A stretch of 64,000 nucleotides of DNA, from NCBI GenBank assembly GCA_951217055.1, contig OX578279.1, forward strand, positions 39,705,610 to 39,769,609, in the 5' to 3' direction. Below, piece by piece: positions 41,998-54,132 of the stretch. Source of the stretch: Gerris lacustris (taxonomy: Eukaryota; Arthropoda; Insecta; Hemiptera; Gerridae). The stretch's first letter is position 1, and the number at the start of each line of letters is the position of its first letter. A program made the position numbers and the translations under genes. The notes under the pieces are model-generated. The model was not told the origin of the DNA, made no database searches, and saw only the letters and a list, made by a program, of their open reading frames with translations.

Positions 41998-43596
41998 CTG
42001 CAATGAAAAAAATGTTTTTCTCGTTGTTATTACGTCAATTTCTTTTTTGTGAATTTACATTTTTACGATACAGATTTAACAAGTTAAAGTTCGTTCGTGT
42101 GTTAAATAAATGTTAAATTTATAAGGAAATTGTAGTGTCTTAATATGTTGCTCTTAATACATACACAAAGATTTCTTAATCTAACCCTTAACATTATGAG
42201 AAGGCTATTTTGGCCCAACCGAGTTAAGTTAGATAGTTAGAAAATAAAATGTTCGTAAATGGCAAAAAAGAATGCCTCAAATGTTTATCTTGACCTGGCT
42301 TACCCTGAAGGAGGAGGTGGTAACATGGAAGAGGGTGGTAGAGGAAGAAGTGCAGCTGCTGTTGCCGGAGGTAGAAGGCAAGGGAAGTGTCTCAAATAGG
42401 CAGCTACAGCGGCTGCTCCACCTAGCTGCCCTGCATTGCCCATAATCTGGGCACTGAACGGCGGCATTTGAGAACTAGAGGCCTGAGTGCTTGCCTGACT
42501 ATGCTGAGGTATTGCACAAGACCCAGTAATATCCCCTTCAGCCGGCGAACTTGTAAAAGGCCTAAACGCAGACTTCTCATTTATTTCCAAACCGTTGCAC
42601 CGTTCGTTGTCTGAAACAATTATGTTCAAAATGATTAATCTTCTCTTCAAATTTGATTTATCTAATTTGGAAAATTAGGTTGCTGGGTTTGTAAAAGATA
42701 AAACTTCTTTGGTTTTTAAGAATAAGAAATAACTATACAACATATTAATTTTGCTCTATTATTTTTAACATATTAATATAATATTTATCTAATTTAAACA
42801 GTTTTTATAAATATTATTTTATAATTTTGTATGATGGGCGATATTAAAAATAATTTAATAGTGTTTTTATAATGCCACACAGGGGTATAGACAAATTAAG
42901 CTTAGTTCTCTTTCTTACCTTGAATGGAAGAAACGCAAGTTTCTATGGCTTCAAGTAGTTGCTTTTCACATCTATTGTAGACTAATTCTAAAACAGCTCT
43001 CTTCCTGTCAGGGAATAAGCGTGCCAGAGTGTCCAAACCAACTTTTCTCTTTTTATCACCTTCTTTTGCTGAAATATTATTAAAAAAGGTTATAATTTTA
43101 CATTTTTTTAAAATAAATAGTTAATTCTCCCATTTAAGTGAAATTCGTATCTTCTCTTACATTGATTCGTCTGTGGTTGTGGCAAAGCATCCAAGATAGG
43201 TCCGGGAGGAAGATATTCGCATTTTTTACCCGTAACAGCTTCTGTTACACTTAATGCCAAACTATCTTCAGCCGCTTGTTGGCGTTTAAGGGCAACCTGT
43301 GCGCGTTAGAAATGTAAAGGACATTAAAAAATGTATATATTTTTAAAGTTTTTTTTTTTTTATGGAGATAATGTTTTTTTTATATGTTTAGTCAACTATG
43401 ACTAGCGAATAAATACACATGGTTGATACCTGTGCCGCCATTACTCTCTGGCGCTCTGCTATCAGGACGCATTTGTTGCACAGACACGCTGCGTAGTGGC
43501 ATAGTCTTTTATGACCTTTGAGAAAACTGATGACACCATGATTCCTACATCGAGCACATTTTGGCTTCCTACCGGCCTCACCTTTAGAATCCATGT
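41895..43596 (-). CDS. Dmrt93B: Doublesex/mab-3-related transcription factor with DM and DMA domains (Dmrt93B-like)
   Basis: Exons on minus at 43596-43430, 43296-43161, 43068-42919, 42610-42304 and 41997-41895 join with GT-AG introns in phase into a 286-residue protein, starting at ATG 43594 and ending at TAA 41895-41897. The DM domain (about residues 10-60) shows both interlocked zinc sites, C13-C16-H28-C32 and H19-C37-C39-C42, and the [17 protein letters not shown] recognition helix. A DMA domain follows (about 111-149, [19 protein letters not shown]). The C-terminus is Ala/Pro/Ser-rich. DMRT proteins bind DNA in the minor groove and control sexual and neural development. The DMA domain excludes Doublesex, and the [11 protein letters not shown] and YLPPGPI blocks favour Dmrt93B over Dmrt99B from memory. 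A 5' non-coding exon is likely, because an acceptor sits just before the ATG. Confidence 0.88.
42304..42610 (-). CDS. Dmrt93B: Dmrt exon 4: low-complexity region
   Basis: The acceptor gtttcag completes a split Asp codon. The exon encodes a Ser/Thr/Gln-rich then Ala/Pro/Leu-rich stretch ([28 protein letters not shown]). The donor GTAAGC at 42303 overlaps a TAA: retention of the next intron would end the protein at PPPPSG. Confidence 0.82.
42919..43068 (-). CDS. Dmrt93B: Dmrt exon 3: DMA domain
   Basis: The acceptor is tttcag and the donor gtaaga. It encodes [11 protein letters not shown] and the helical [19 protein letters not shown] / [16 protein letters not shown] segment, a DMA (ubiquitin-binding-like) fold found only in some DMRT proteins. 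The 92-bp intron before it is very short. Confidence 0.87.
43161..43296 (-). CDS. Dmrt93B: Dmrt exon 2: end of DM helix and linker
   Basis: After a gcgcacag acceptor it reads [20 protein letters not shown] and then [20 protein letters not shown], ending in phase 1 before gtaaga. The intron before it is only 133 bp. Confidence 0.85.
43430..43596 (-). CDS. Dmrt93B: Dmrt exon 1 (coding): DM domain
   Basis: The acceptor ttgattttag ends two bases before ATG 43594. The exon encodes [20 protein letters not shown] to ERQRVMAAQ and ends at phase 0 before gtatca. The DM domain starts only about ten residues in, so the N-terminus is very short unless an upstream exon adds coding sequence in frame. Confidence 0.88.
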
Positions 43597-45080
43597 CTAA
43601 AATCAATAAGGACATCTATCTATTTAGTTAAAGAATAGTATCTGTTGGGGGGTACTGGTTGTGTTTTTCTTTTATACAAATCTACAGTTTTATTCCGATC
43701 TTCATAAAACGTTGCACACTTCACCTTCGAAATAGTAGGAAGGCCACTCTCTATGAGATTTCAAAAAATAAAATCCATAAAAGTGGCGGCCATTTATATG
43801 CAATTTTAAGAGATAATTTTATCTATTCACATATTATCACTAAATCTAGGAATTACGAATTTTCCTACAAAACTTACTTCAATGATGTAGGTAGACCTCC
43901 GCAAGATGGCGGACATTTTCTTTACATTTTTATATTGTTACTAGCAAAACCCGTCCGTTGTCCTGCCTGTGTATAATTATTTACCTCTGTATATTTAAAA
44001 TATGGGCAATGAGTATGTAATCTAGAATCTATATTCGTTGTAGAATAATGAATGATGGCTTATTCTAAGTTTTATTCAATTTTTTCATTCCATATTTGTA
44101 TTGGTATAAATAGAAAATGAACTATATACTTTTTTTTATAAAAAATTCACGTGAATGAACTATATTATTCACTATTCCATTCGCGCCATTAATTATAGAA
44201 TTAAACTTAAAATAAATTCAACTATATGCTAATTATTAGCGTACCGCATCTGGATAAACAATATTTTTCGTTTTCTGATTTGGTGTATAGGTATAGATGC
44301 GTACAGAGTTTTTGGAGTTCCTACTCTGGAGCAAACAGCATATAGTTGACCATGCAAAAACATATGAATTCTAGTTTTTAATTAAAAAGCATTTTTTCTC
44401 TTATATGAAATGACAAGAGTGTAGATATGTAACAACAATTACTGTACTCTTAAAGAGCTTTCCTACGTCATACATCATGAAGGGTATAATATACTATTTT
44501 GACTTTTGTACCCCATACCCCGTACCCCTGAGTACGAAATTTAAATTATTTTAATTTAAATTTCGAAATCATAAAATCCTTCTCCATGAAACAATGTATA
44601 TTAAACAAAACAAATACATTTTTTACCACTTAAACCTGAGCTTAACACATACATTAGGTTCCATTTGCACCCAAAAGTACTAAATGTACACAAATTATTT
44701 TATAATCGAGTTTCTAGCATCAAATAAAGCACGTATACCAATTTTCATTCTAATCGGATCAAAAATAGCAATATTTCTAATTTTTAATTAAAAATCTTTT
44801 TTCCCGGTTTCTCCTTTTTACCCCTCTCTTATGTGAGAAAATGACAAATGTGTACATAACAACAATTACTTTACTCTTAAAGAGCTTTCCAAAGACATGC
44901 ATCATGAAGTCATGAAGGGTATATACGTACTTACGTGAAGCACGCCTTACTTGTTTTAATAATATTATTCTAAGAAACATTTAACATCAATTGTCTCAAA
45001 TAATAATAATTATTATTATTATGTAGAAAAAAAATATAATAATAATAATGACGATCAATAAAATATAAACTAATTTCACC
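43597..45080. other. Upstream region of Dmrt with family A fragments
   Basis: It should contain the Dmrt 5' exon and promoter, which I cannot place. 43670-43745 (antisense) and 44410-44540 and 44815-44935 (sense) are diverged family A units (TACATAACAACAATTACT, AGAGCTTTCC). AAT microsatellite-like sequence is at 45000-45050. Confidence 0.5.
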
Positions 45081-45082
45081 TC

Positions 45083-46455
45083 ATTTTTTTTTTTTTTTTT
45101 AAATTTATTTATTTTACATATATATTACTTGCAATTTCATTTTGCTATAAGTAATAATGATATCAATTTGTATGAGTGACATGGATTGTCATGAGAGGAG
45201 AGGCTACCCAGTGGTAGTACTCCTGTCGTGCGTAACATTAATCTACTTCATCGGTTGAGGTTGTGAACTACTGTAGCAGGTCACGAGGCCAATGCCTCTT
45301 CAGCCGACGGGGTGGTTGATTAGGGATATGAAGGGATGCCATGGATTTGACTAAAGGATTAGGATGGTGATGGTGATTTAAGGTTTCATGGAAATGTTTA
45401 TAACGGGTAGAAGCGAGGTCATGAACAAAAGGAATTTTTAGGTCTTGGTGAATTGTAAGGTTAGAAACATATGGTGGGAAATTGGTGATTTTTCGAAGGA
45501 TCTTTGATTGAAGGGATTGGAGTCTATAGGAATTTGAGCGCTTGGTGCAACCCCAGAGCTCAATTCCATAGGTCCAACTGGGTTTAAGGATTGAATTATA
45601 AATAAGGATTTTGTTATAAAGGGATAGGTGGGATCTTTGGTCAAGAAGTCGCAAAAGCAGTTTATATCGTCTGTTAGTGTTCGTACGTTTAGCGTTTAGT
45701 TTTGGTGTGTTGAGCCCAAGTCAATTGTCGATCAAGGTGTAGTCCTAGATATCTTACGGAAGAGGATTGTGGGATCACTGCTTGGTTGAGTATGACTGGA
45801 GGACAAGTTGAATGTCTGAGAGTAAAAGTGATATGGACACTTTTCTGCTCATTAATTTTTATCCTCCATTTCCTCAACCAAGGTTCAAGAAGGATAAGGT
45901 GGTTTTGGATGTTGGTTGCTGCTATATTAGGGTCGTGGGAGGAGGAAAATATACATTTGTCATCAGCAAAGGTAGCTATTTGGGTACTTGGATGTTGGGG
46001 AATATCAGTTGTATAAAAGGAGTACAGCAAAGGACCTAGAATACTTTCTTGTGGTACACCAGCAAGTATAGGACTCGTAGGTGAGTGAGAAGAGCCACAG
46101 CTTACATGGAAGTGTCTTTCATGGAGATAGGATTTGAGGATAAGGTAGTAGGTAAAGGGAAGGACGCCCTTTAGTTTCCACAGAAGACCCTGGTGCCAAA
46201 TCCTGTCAAAGACCTGGGCCTCGTCAAGGAAGACACCAGTGCTGTACTGTTTCCGCTCAAGGGAGGACGAGATGGAGTCTACAATGCGATGACTCTGTTG
46301 GATGGTGGAATGTTGAGAGCGGAAGCCAAGCTGATGATGGGGTAGGATATTGGATGACTGGAATATTTTTGAGATACGTCTTTAAAGGAGTTTTTCTAAG
46401 ATTTTGCCGAAGATTGGAAGAAGTCTAATTGGACGATAGGATTGGTAAAATTATT
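45083..46455 (-). pseudogene. 5'-truncated Jockey-like LINE: reverse transcriptase relic
   Basis: On minus, from about 46450, the frames read SYRPIRLLPIFGKILEKLL, then HHQLGFRSQHSTIQQSHRIV, ILAGVPQESILGPLLYSFYT, ATFADDKCIFSS (the catalytic FADD box) and VRYLGLHLDRQLTWAQH, then the thumb-like WTYGIELWG-type segment. These are reverse transcriptase motifs of the Jockey group. A TAA and a frame change interrupt it. The 3' end is a poly(A) tail seen as poly(T) at about 45083-45102. Confidence 0.75.
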
Positions 46456-46610
46456 CTTTATTTTTTATTTATTTATTTTTATTTTATTAATTTGTTTTAT
46501 AATTGGCCGGGCGGAAGTGAGGCCCCCCTCACCTCGAGGCCCGTGTGCGGCTGACCCCATGCACACGCCTACAGTTCCGGCTCTGAACTAGGTAGTTCTG
46601 TAAACTTTTT
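46456..46610 (-). mobile_element. 3' end of a second retroposon
   Basis: On minus, GC-rich sequence (GGGGTCAGCCGCACACGGGC, GGCCTCACTTCCGCCC) passes into an A-rich AATAAAAT-type tail ending where the Jockey relic starts. The Jockey relic may have inserted next to this tail, or the other way round. Element type unknown. Confidence 0.35.
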
Positions 46611-48580
46611 TTTATGCATGTACATTCAATACATTCCTCATTTTTATCTCCTTTCCTTAACACAAATTAATTAAAAATTAACCCTAATTATTACAACTGC
46701 CCTCTTCAAAAGCAACTCACTGAGGATTGGAGGCACTCTGCAATGTACATTTAAAATAACAAATTAAAGGCTGTGACTATGTTAATAAAATTAAATAAAA
46801 CATATATTTGACTCTATATAATTTAAATTAGACATTAGTTTATGTCAAACCAATAAAATAATGAAAATAAAACAAAATTACATTTAAAAAAATCAAATGT
46901 CGATCCGCCATAAAGTATGCAGAAACGACTTTATCCCATGGCTATTTTCTTGATTCTTGAGCTTGCATAACTTTTTTGCTACCTCAATATACAAAATTAT
47001 TTTTTTATTCTGATTGACCTAATACAAGAACACTGTAAGTTGTGCAAATTTCAGAATTTTATCATCAGCCCCATCAGAGATATAGAGGTCTAAAAAGGCA
47101 AACTTAAAAACATTTCACTTTTGAAAAATTTATAAAAATAAAAGTATGCAAGTACATATTACCAATGATATTTTTTTGGGTAATGCTACTCATATATATA
47201 TATATACCTATTCATATTCACATAAAAAATATTAAGCTTTATATATCACTCCTTCCTTCAGAAAAAAAAATCCGAAAAGTGAAATTTTCTTGATTTTGAT
47301 CCAACTTCAGGTGAAGTTTTGTCATGGAAGAAAAAGTACTAGACAAAATTTGGATATAACCTAAATTAAACACTGGGAAATTAACTTTAATGTGGTTTTT
47401 GTTTCATCCTTCTATAGAACAAATAGTTTAGGAGACATGAGCGTTGACGTAAATGCCCACAAAAAGCAATCACAAAAAGTAGCGTGCGAAAGAAATAAAA
47501 AAAATGGTCGCCACACCTAAACGGTTTGAGATAAAAAAAAATGTAAACGTTGTTTTGAATACCTTAAATATGAGGAAACCACAGGGGAAATATAATTTTT
47601 TTCTAAAATGGTCGAGCAACCAACTATTTTATTTTTGGACCATTTCGTATGGATTGACCCTATATTAAGTAAACGCTTGAATTGTTAAAGTAGTTATAAT
47701 TTTAACTCCTGAAAGTGCTTGGGTAGTAACCATTGGCTGCCAGTAGTGAGAGTGAAAAGTTAGACATCCTTAAAGACACAATTGTGGAATAATGACAAAC
47801 GCAATTCCAATTTTTGGCGAAAATGAGTAAGACTCATAGAAAATGCTACTTGTTGTATACAACTTACTTGTTGTGTATATACTATTATTGTTGTTGTATA
47901 TATACTACTTGTTGTGTACTTATTATAATAAGAGTAAATAAAGATTCTCATTTACTCGAGAACAAGTAATTCATGAGACTAGTTGTTCTTGCAATAAAAA
48001 GTTGGCATTTAAAGTTCTTCCTAAGTATTCGCATGTATACGTTTGTATTTGCGAAATTTAATAAGTTTTATTTTCCTGAGTTCATCTGTTAAACATATAT
48101 TTTTATATCTTTAGTTTTAATTATTATACTTAATCGAATATTAGAATTATACGAATCATTAGAATCCATTTGCTAAGATTTAGAATCCATTAGGCTAAGA
48201 AGTTACAAAAACTATCGGGTTAGAGGTGCATTATTTAAGTAGGCATAGCTTGAAATACTTTTACCGAAGTAAACTTACATGTAAATTATGTTGTTTATAA
48301 TTATCAAAGTATATACATGTATATAGTTAATAATATTACCTTAAGGTTAGGGCGTCTCGGTGGCAGATAGGAGTTGCAGAGGGACAGTGTAATCTCTTCT
48401 ATCTAAGATAAGAGTTGAGGGGCGGGGCTTTGGGGCGGACCCAGTCTTGCACCCCTCAAATGCCATTGGATCCTTTACAAACCAAACCCCCTCTAAATAT
48501 ATACATCTACTTAGATTTTTTGTCGAAGACATATGATACATAAAGGAGAAAAAAAATCTATCGGATCGGGTACATTATAC
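46611..48580. other. Non-coding stretch, nothing recognised
   Basis: AT-rich. A short TTGTTGTATATAC-like repeat at 47850-47915. No supported gene. Confidence 0.6.
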
Positions 48581-48593
48581 CTTTTGTTTATAG

Positions 48594-48806
48594 ATGCCTT
48601 GCTCTTCCCAGAAAATAATTCCTAAAACCAAATGGCAAACAACCGTACATGTCGAAACAAATATAATTTTGATAGTTATGTTATACATATTAGTTGCAAC
48701 ATTTATGTTGGCGTGTTTCCTTTGTCGCGAGTTTTCATGTTCTGATGGTGACCTAAAATTCGAAAAAGGTGATTATTATAGGTACAATAATATAACTGAA
48801 GTTTGA
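48594..48806 (+). CDS. Possible exon or small membrane protein, unrecognised
   Basis: A 70-residue frame follows a pyrimidine-rich tttgtttatag at its ATG, so it could be a terminal exon in phase 0. It has one strong hydrophobic segment (NIILIVMLYILVATFMLACF, residues about 23-42) followed by CREFSCSDGD and an acidic/Tyr-rich end, TGA at 48804-48806. No family is recognised and no partner exon was found. Chance ORF is the main alternative. Confidence 0.25.
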   Translation: MPCSSQKIIPKTKWQTTVHVETNIILIVMLYILVATFMLACFLCREFSCSDGDLKFEKGDYYRYNNITEV

Positions 48807-49399
48807 GAGCTAAACAAGTATAGTGTAGCTGAAGGGTTCTCAGTTTGAAAATAACAAAAGTTTTCGTTTAAAAAAGTAAGCCTAACCTATATGTCTATGG
48901 GGCTCTAGTTTTAAGGGAATATTATTATTTCCGCTGGTAATTTCTTCTTTTCTATTGGCTTTGTAACACATGATAAAAATTGCCAGAGCTAATATCTGCA
49001 ATCTGCAAGTCGATAAAGTGCCCTTTGCCCTTGGCCCTTAATACTATACTTGATAAGTTGGGAATATAATGTTTCCATTCCAATAATATTAAGTTTATCT
49101 AGACTGGGCGTCGCAGCGTTGGTTGCTTGAATTGCGTTACAGGCCATTTCATAGTTAGGTAGGAAAGAAGATAAGAAGAAACCAATATTGAGAGAGCATA
49201 TGACCAGTTTTTTTAATAACCAAAATTTTTCACCATGTCCTGCTTTGATCATAAGACTATTTAATAAGATTTTTTTTTTTACTTTGTGCCATCCTCTTCT
49301 ACCATTTGGTGTAGAGGATGACCAAAATAATTTCCCCGCCTGTCCATCCTTGGATATTGTCCGAGCATGGTGAAAGGAAATTCCTCTCTCGGCCAGGGT

Positions 49400-49910
49400 G
49401 GATAAAATGTTTCCATTCATTTACGTATTCTTCCATTCACAGCTTTCTTTATAGACTTTTTGGACACCCTAAGGTTGTCCATTCTTAGCATCTGGCGAGG
49501 CCACTGTAACGGGGTGTTTTCCACTGTGCGCAGAATGGGTTGAACCTAAGTCCAAACTGATTCTTATTGTGAAGTTTCTGATTATTTCATGTATTGCTTG
49601 CTACTCTCCTCAAGTAACTCATTTCTGCGGGAGTCAAGTTTATTTGTTAGAGCCCATGATTCACAGCCGAAAGTAATGTTGGAGTCTTATATGCTTTTTG
49701 AAGACAGTTGTCTTAGTTTTACAGTTTTACTGCTTAATTCGTCCTTACTTATAAAGCATCTATATTTATGGCTTGAAAAAGTCAAAAGTCTGCGCCCATG
49801 GCTGCTAGCTTCCTCCTCCGCAGTAACTACCACTCCTAAGTACGTAAAGCAAGGTACTTGCTCAATCTGTTCTCCTTGAATGTTGTTAGTACATCTATTT
49901 GCCACATATC
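49400..49910 (-). pseudogene. RTE-like LINE relic (end of reverse transcriptase)
   Basis: The minus frame at 49905-49687 reads GEQIEQVPCFTYLGVVVTAE then SKDELSSKTVKLR, the C-terminal reverse transcriptase block of RTE/BovB-like LINEs. Farther on, QMLRMDNLRVSKKSIKKAV matches the W-x-GH-V-x-RM-x-x-x-R end block. Frames are broken. The ORF to 48989 beyond it is not recognisable. Confidence 0.55.
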
Positions 49911-50827
49911 AAGAATAAGATACTTTGTGTTTCGGACTGTCTGTAAATATGATTGCAGGACCACATACAATTCGTATAAGGATATATATTCAAGTCCATA
50001 AAACACCATAATTTCCAAACTCGTCGTACAGATTACGTTACAATTTATAAACTCGTTTCTAGAATAATTGACTTAATCTTTTCGAAAAGTTAGGATTTTA
50101 ACTTTGAGGTGTTGAAGATTAACTACAAATATGTATAATTATTTAACTACTTATTGCCAAGATTGATTTTTAATGGTTGCTTATGATTGACGATGAAGTG
50201 TTCTTTGTTGACAATTTTCGTATAGAAATCTTTTAGTGCTGTTAGACTTTCTCATCTTTGTTCTTCTTATAGTATTTGTACATAGCTAAATTGGTGTTTC
50301 CCATAATATTTTCATTGATAGTGCTAAGCTTACAATTATACCTGAACCTTCTTAAAGCAGTTTTAATTTAGTTTTTAATGTTTCCATTAATGCATATAGC
50401 AATAAATGATTAAGAAATCCTAAAGCTTTCTTCATTTCATTCTCAATTTTCTAAATGTTAGATTCGCTGTAACAGTCATTACTTATATGTATTTCCAATC
50501 TTCCGATTTCCTTAATTCACAAAAGAAGTTTTAATGTTGACTGAATATCAATATTCATAATATACTGAAAATAAGTATTCTTATTTCTTCTTTAGCTTCC
50601 CTTAGCTTTTTTTAAGCTTTAATAATTTTAAATTTATTGTTCTTGTAATGTAAAAAAATGTTACTTCGTTTATCTGTGTTTTATAATCGTCTATATTTTA
50701 TTTAAAGTTCTCCATATTCGTATTTTAGTACTCAACTCTAATACCGTTTTTGTATTAAGGTATTAAGATTTGTCAAACATTATAACCTGTGGTTTTGCAT
50801 ATCGTTGCCAACAGCTAAGTTACAAAC
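49911..50827. other. Non-coding stretch, nothing recognised
   Basis: AT-rich, no frame or repeat supported. Confidence 0.6.
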
Positions 50828-51444
50828 CTCGTACGCAATGGCGTAGCTAGCTCTGTTAGCGCCCGGGCGGGTGCTAACAAAAATAAGGCTCGCAACAAAA
50901 TAAGGCCGCTAACAAAAGTAAGGCCCGCAAGATAAAAAATGCGCCCCTTACTTAATCCATTTACTTAATAATGTAAATAGATATTATTATCGAGTAACAG
51001 TGAGTGGTAACTTTAAGAATCAAATAAGTAGCTCAGGCAATCTTAATGAAATTCTTTAAAACATAATAATAGACTTCCAAAAAAAATAAATAAATAAATA
51101 AATAAATGAAAAAAAAAGAAATATATATATATAATTAATGATAAGAATACTAATAAAAATATATAATGCAAATGCAACTGAAGGAAAAAAAGTTTAATGT
51201 TTGAAATTAGACACAATTTCTTCATGGAACTTATTAGCACATATAACAAGCGCGTAATAAAAGTATCAATATGCTTTAACAAAAATATTAGGAAACTAAT
51301 TTCTATTAAAGGAACGATTAATGAAATTAAAATAATGTAGGTCAAAATAGAACCCTTTAAAATAAAGCAATAAGTTTAAGATTGTTTAATAACTAAAAAA
51401 TCTAGTTAACAAACTTCAAATAAAATTAAATAACATAAAAATAG

Positions 51445-52060
51445 TCTGCCAATTAGAGGGGCACATAGCCCCTATTCCTCGCGTCCTATTTTGTATAAAT
51501 TAATTAATTTATGCTTTTAAACCCTATTATTGTCTAATTAATTCAATTTCCCACCCGATATTTAAACCTGTCAAAGTTGTTTTTTATTTTTCACATGAAT
51601 TAAAAGTTTAAATTTAGCAAAATTTAAAGAGTGTAGACGGTTGAAATTAATCTGGGGCTATCTCCAGGCTACTTTTGACACGTTATCAAAATTTCATAAA
51701 CATAAGTTGAGTAATTTTGAAGATAAAGGTGTAAATAAATGTATGTTTGTGCGCATGTGGAAGAGAAAGAAATTGGCGCTGAAGGTTGAAACTTATATGG
51801 GACCAACAATGGGCTAATTATGACCTATACCATTCAATTTTCAATAAAATCGGACGTGTAGTTTTTAAGATATGCTGGTTCGCAAAAATTAAGCAACAGA
51901 CAGACTGGCAGACAAACACGGAACCAAAAATGTTCCCTGAAGTCTGAAACGGATTTATGTCTGGGAATTTTTGAAGTCGGAGACCTAAAAATGTTTCGTT
52001 CTTCGGAACGATCACATAACTTCCGTTACCTTCGGTAAGCTCGGGGCTCGGAAGCAAAAT
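51445..52060 (-). repeat. Family B repeat, copy b (inside hAT)
   Basis: Reverse orientation of the family landmarks, with ATCACATAACTTCCGTTACC and CTTATATGGGACCAACAATG. Confidence 0.6.
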
Positions 52061-52880
52061 ATAAATTGTATTAAAAATAAACGGCGTTTCAAGTTTAAAT
52101 AAAGTTTTTTTACGCGCTTTAATATGTGCAAAATTATCAATTATATCATTAAAATCCAATGTTCGTGTCGTTTGAACCTCGATACTTAGGATTGCAAGTC
52201 TAGTCAAAGGTTCTTGCGACATTGAGCTTCCTAGCCAAGTTTTTAATAATTTAATCTTTGAAAAGGATCGTTCAGCCGATGCTGTAGTAACGGGTAAAGT
52301 GAGAAATAAAATTAATACTGAGCATACTTCAGGTAAATTAGATGACAGAGTTGAATTGTCGCAAATCGGTATTTTAGCTAAATCTCTAATATTTTGAGCG
52401 TGTTCAATGTGATTTTCATTATTGATCTAAAACTTAATATTTACAACTTAACTTCATTAAAAACTTATTTTCTTGAGGGAATGTGTCCGTCAAATCATTC
52501 TCTTGTATTGATAACTTAACTCTTTTGATTTTCTAAACAAGTCGTCGTCCGAAAGGTTAAGTAGATTTTTGGGCTCAATGTGTTAAATTTAGAAAACAAA
52601 TCACTGAAGCCTTTAAACCTTTCCTTCAGCCTCACAGTTAAAATATCAATTATTCTGTAGTATATTTGTACTTTAAATTTCTTTTCTAGATCTTTCACGC
52701 TTTCATCTATACTAAGCTCATCAAAATGACGTTTCTTTACAGGTATTCGTTTAACCGAAAATTTTGCATTACCATGCCAAGCTCTAGCTAGTTTTTCCGA
52801 TAATTCCTTCATTTCTTGAAAGCCATCACTCATATTCATAATAGCTTCATATGTTGTTTTAATATGGCATCCTATCACGT
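52060..52880 (-). pseudogene. hAT transposase C-terminal half, ZMYM1-like
   Basis: From 52878 the minus strand reads EKLARAWHGNAKFSVKRI, KKRHFDELSIDESVKDLEKK and YYRIIDILTVRLKERFKG, a linker typical of ZMYM1-like transposases. After a break it continues from about 52434 with the hAT dimerisation block: NLPEVCSVLILFLTLPV, TTASAERSFSKIKLLK and LTRLAILSIEVQTTR. The N-terminal DDE part is missing, and a family B repeat cuts the end. Confidence 0.75.
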
Positions 52881-53510
52881 ACTTTATTGATTTTATGCTT
52901 TTACAAGCTATTATTATTGGTTTAATTGTTTCCCTCGGTTTTTTTTTTATAATCTGTCAAAATTGTTTTGATTTTTTACACGAATTGAAGTATCAATTTT
53001 GCAAAAGTTAAAGAGCGTAGACGGTTCAAATTAATCCGGGGCTATCTGCGGGTTACTTTCGATAAACTATAAAAGTTTCATGCAAATCAGATAAGTACTT
53101 TTAAAGCTATAGGAGTAAATAAATGTATGTTTGTGCGCATATGGAAGAGAAACTAATAGGCGCAGAAGGTTGAAACTTATATGGGACCAACAATGGGCTA
53201 ATTACTACCCCCCATAAATTTTATTTAAATTGAACGTGTAGTTTTTAAGATATGTTGATTCGAAAAAATTGAACGACAGACCAACAGACAGACACGGAAC
53301 CGAAAATGTTCCCTGATGTCAGAAACGGATTTCTGTCTTGGAATTTTTGAAATCTGAGGCCTAAAATTTTTACATGATTTACCTGGCTCAATATTGGCTT
53401 CAATAGTACATTGTTGTGTATAATGGCTGAACTCTATACGGGTACTTATAATAACCATTTATACTTTATACAATATGTGCCACATATATGTGGCACACCA
53501 ATTGGCTGTC
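52860..53510 (-). repeat. Family B repeat, copy c (inside hAT)
   Basis: Same landmarks (ATATGGGACCAACAATGGGC, TGTCAGAAACGGATTTCTG). It ends the recognisable transposase frame at about 52880. Confidence 0.6.
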
Positions 53511-54132
53511 TATTTTAATACCCTTTAATGTAATTATTTATTTATTTTATTAATATTATTTATTTATTTTTTCACTTTCTCTCTTTTTCAAATTCTACTT
53601 ATTTTTTTCTTCTCCAATTTTGCGTCCCCCTCAAGCCTGCGGCCCGATAGCTTCGCCCCTGCTCGTACGTGTTTCTAGGGGACTAAAAAACTAACTAACT
53701 TACTAAAAAAATAACTTAATTTGAATTATCATGTTACAGTTATGTTAAATCTTAAATATAATATAAGATTGGTGTCTGTACATTTGTCTGATTGGGCTCA
53801 AATTTTGTAATTACTCTAAATGAGTAGTTCTGATAACGAATTTAAGTTTAGAAAATGTTATGTCTGTTGTTCAAACGGCTGAACAGATTTTGTTGGTTTT
53901 TGGGTAGGTACTATGTTAAACTTAATTCTACGGGTGATATTGGCTATAAAACATTTTGGTAGCTCAATAGGGGGCGAAGAACGGGGCTTCTCAAGATTTC
54001 AAAATAATAATTTTATTCCTATTTATAAAAAATGTATATAACCAAAGTTGCAGAAGAAGCTACAGACAATATTTTATGATTTGTGAAAATTTCAATCGCT
54101 ACCAAAAAATATTTAGATTTATTTAATGTATA

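Larger units (their letters stand above)
50836..53661 (-). mobile_element. hAT element with intact ends (ZMYM1-like transposase)
   Basis: The 8-bp duplication CTCGTACG flanks the element at 50828-50835 and 53662-53669. The ends read CAATGGCGTAGCTAGC and, reversed, CAGGGGCGAAGCTATC, imperfect inverted repeats of hAT type. Inside are the C-terminal half of a transposase on minus and two later family B insertions (about 51445-52060 and 52860-53510). It is defective now. Confidence 0.85.

Noticed and set aside
41785..42003. 72-residue minus frame beginning MQILSFLPY
   Set aside because: It is the wrong frame of Dmrt exon 5; splicing from exon 4 selects the frame ending CTKRE.
45786..46039. Plus-strand frames over the Jockey relic
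   Set aside because: Shadows of the minus-strand reverse transcriptase.
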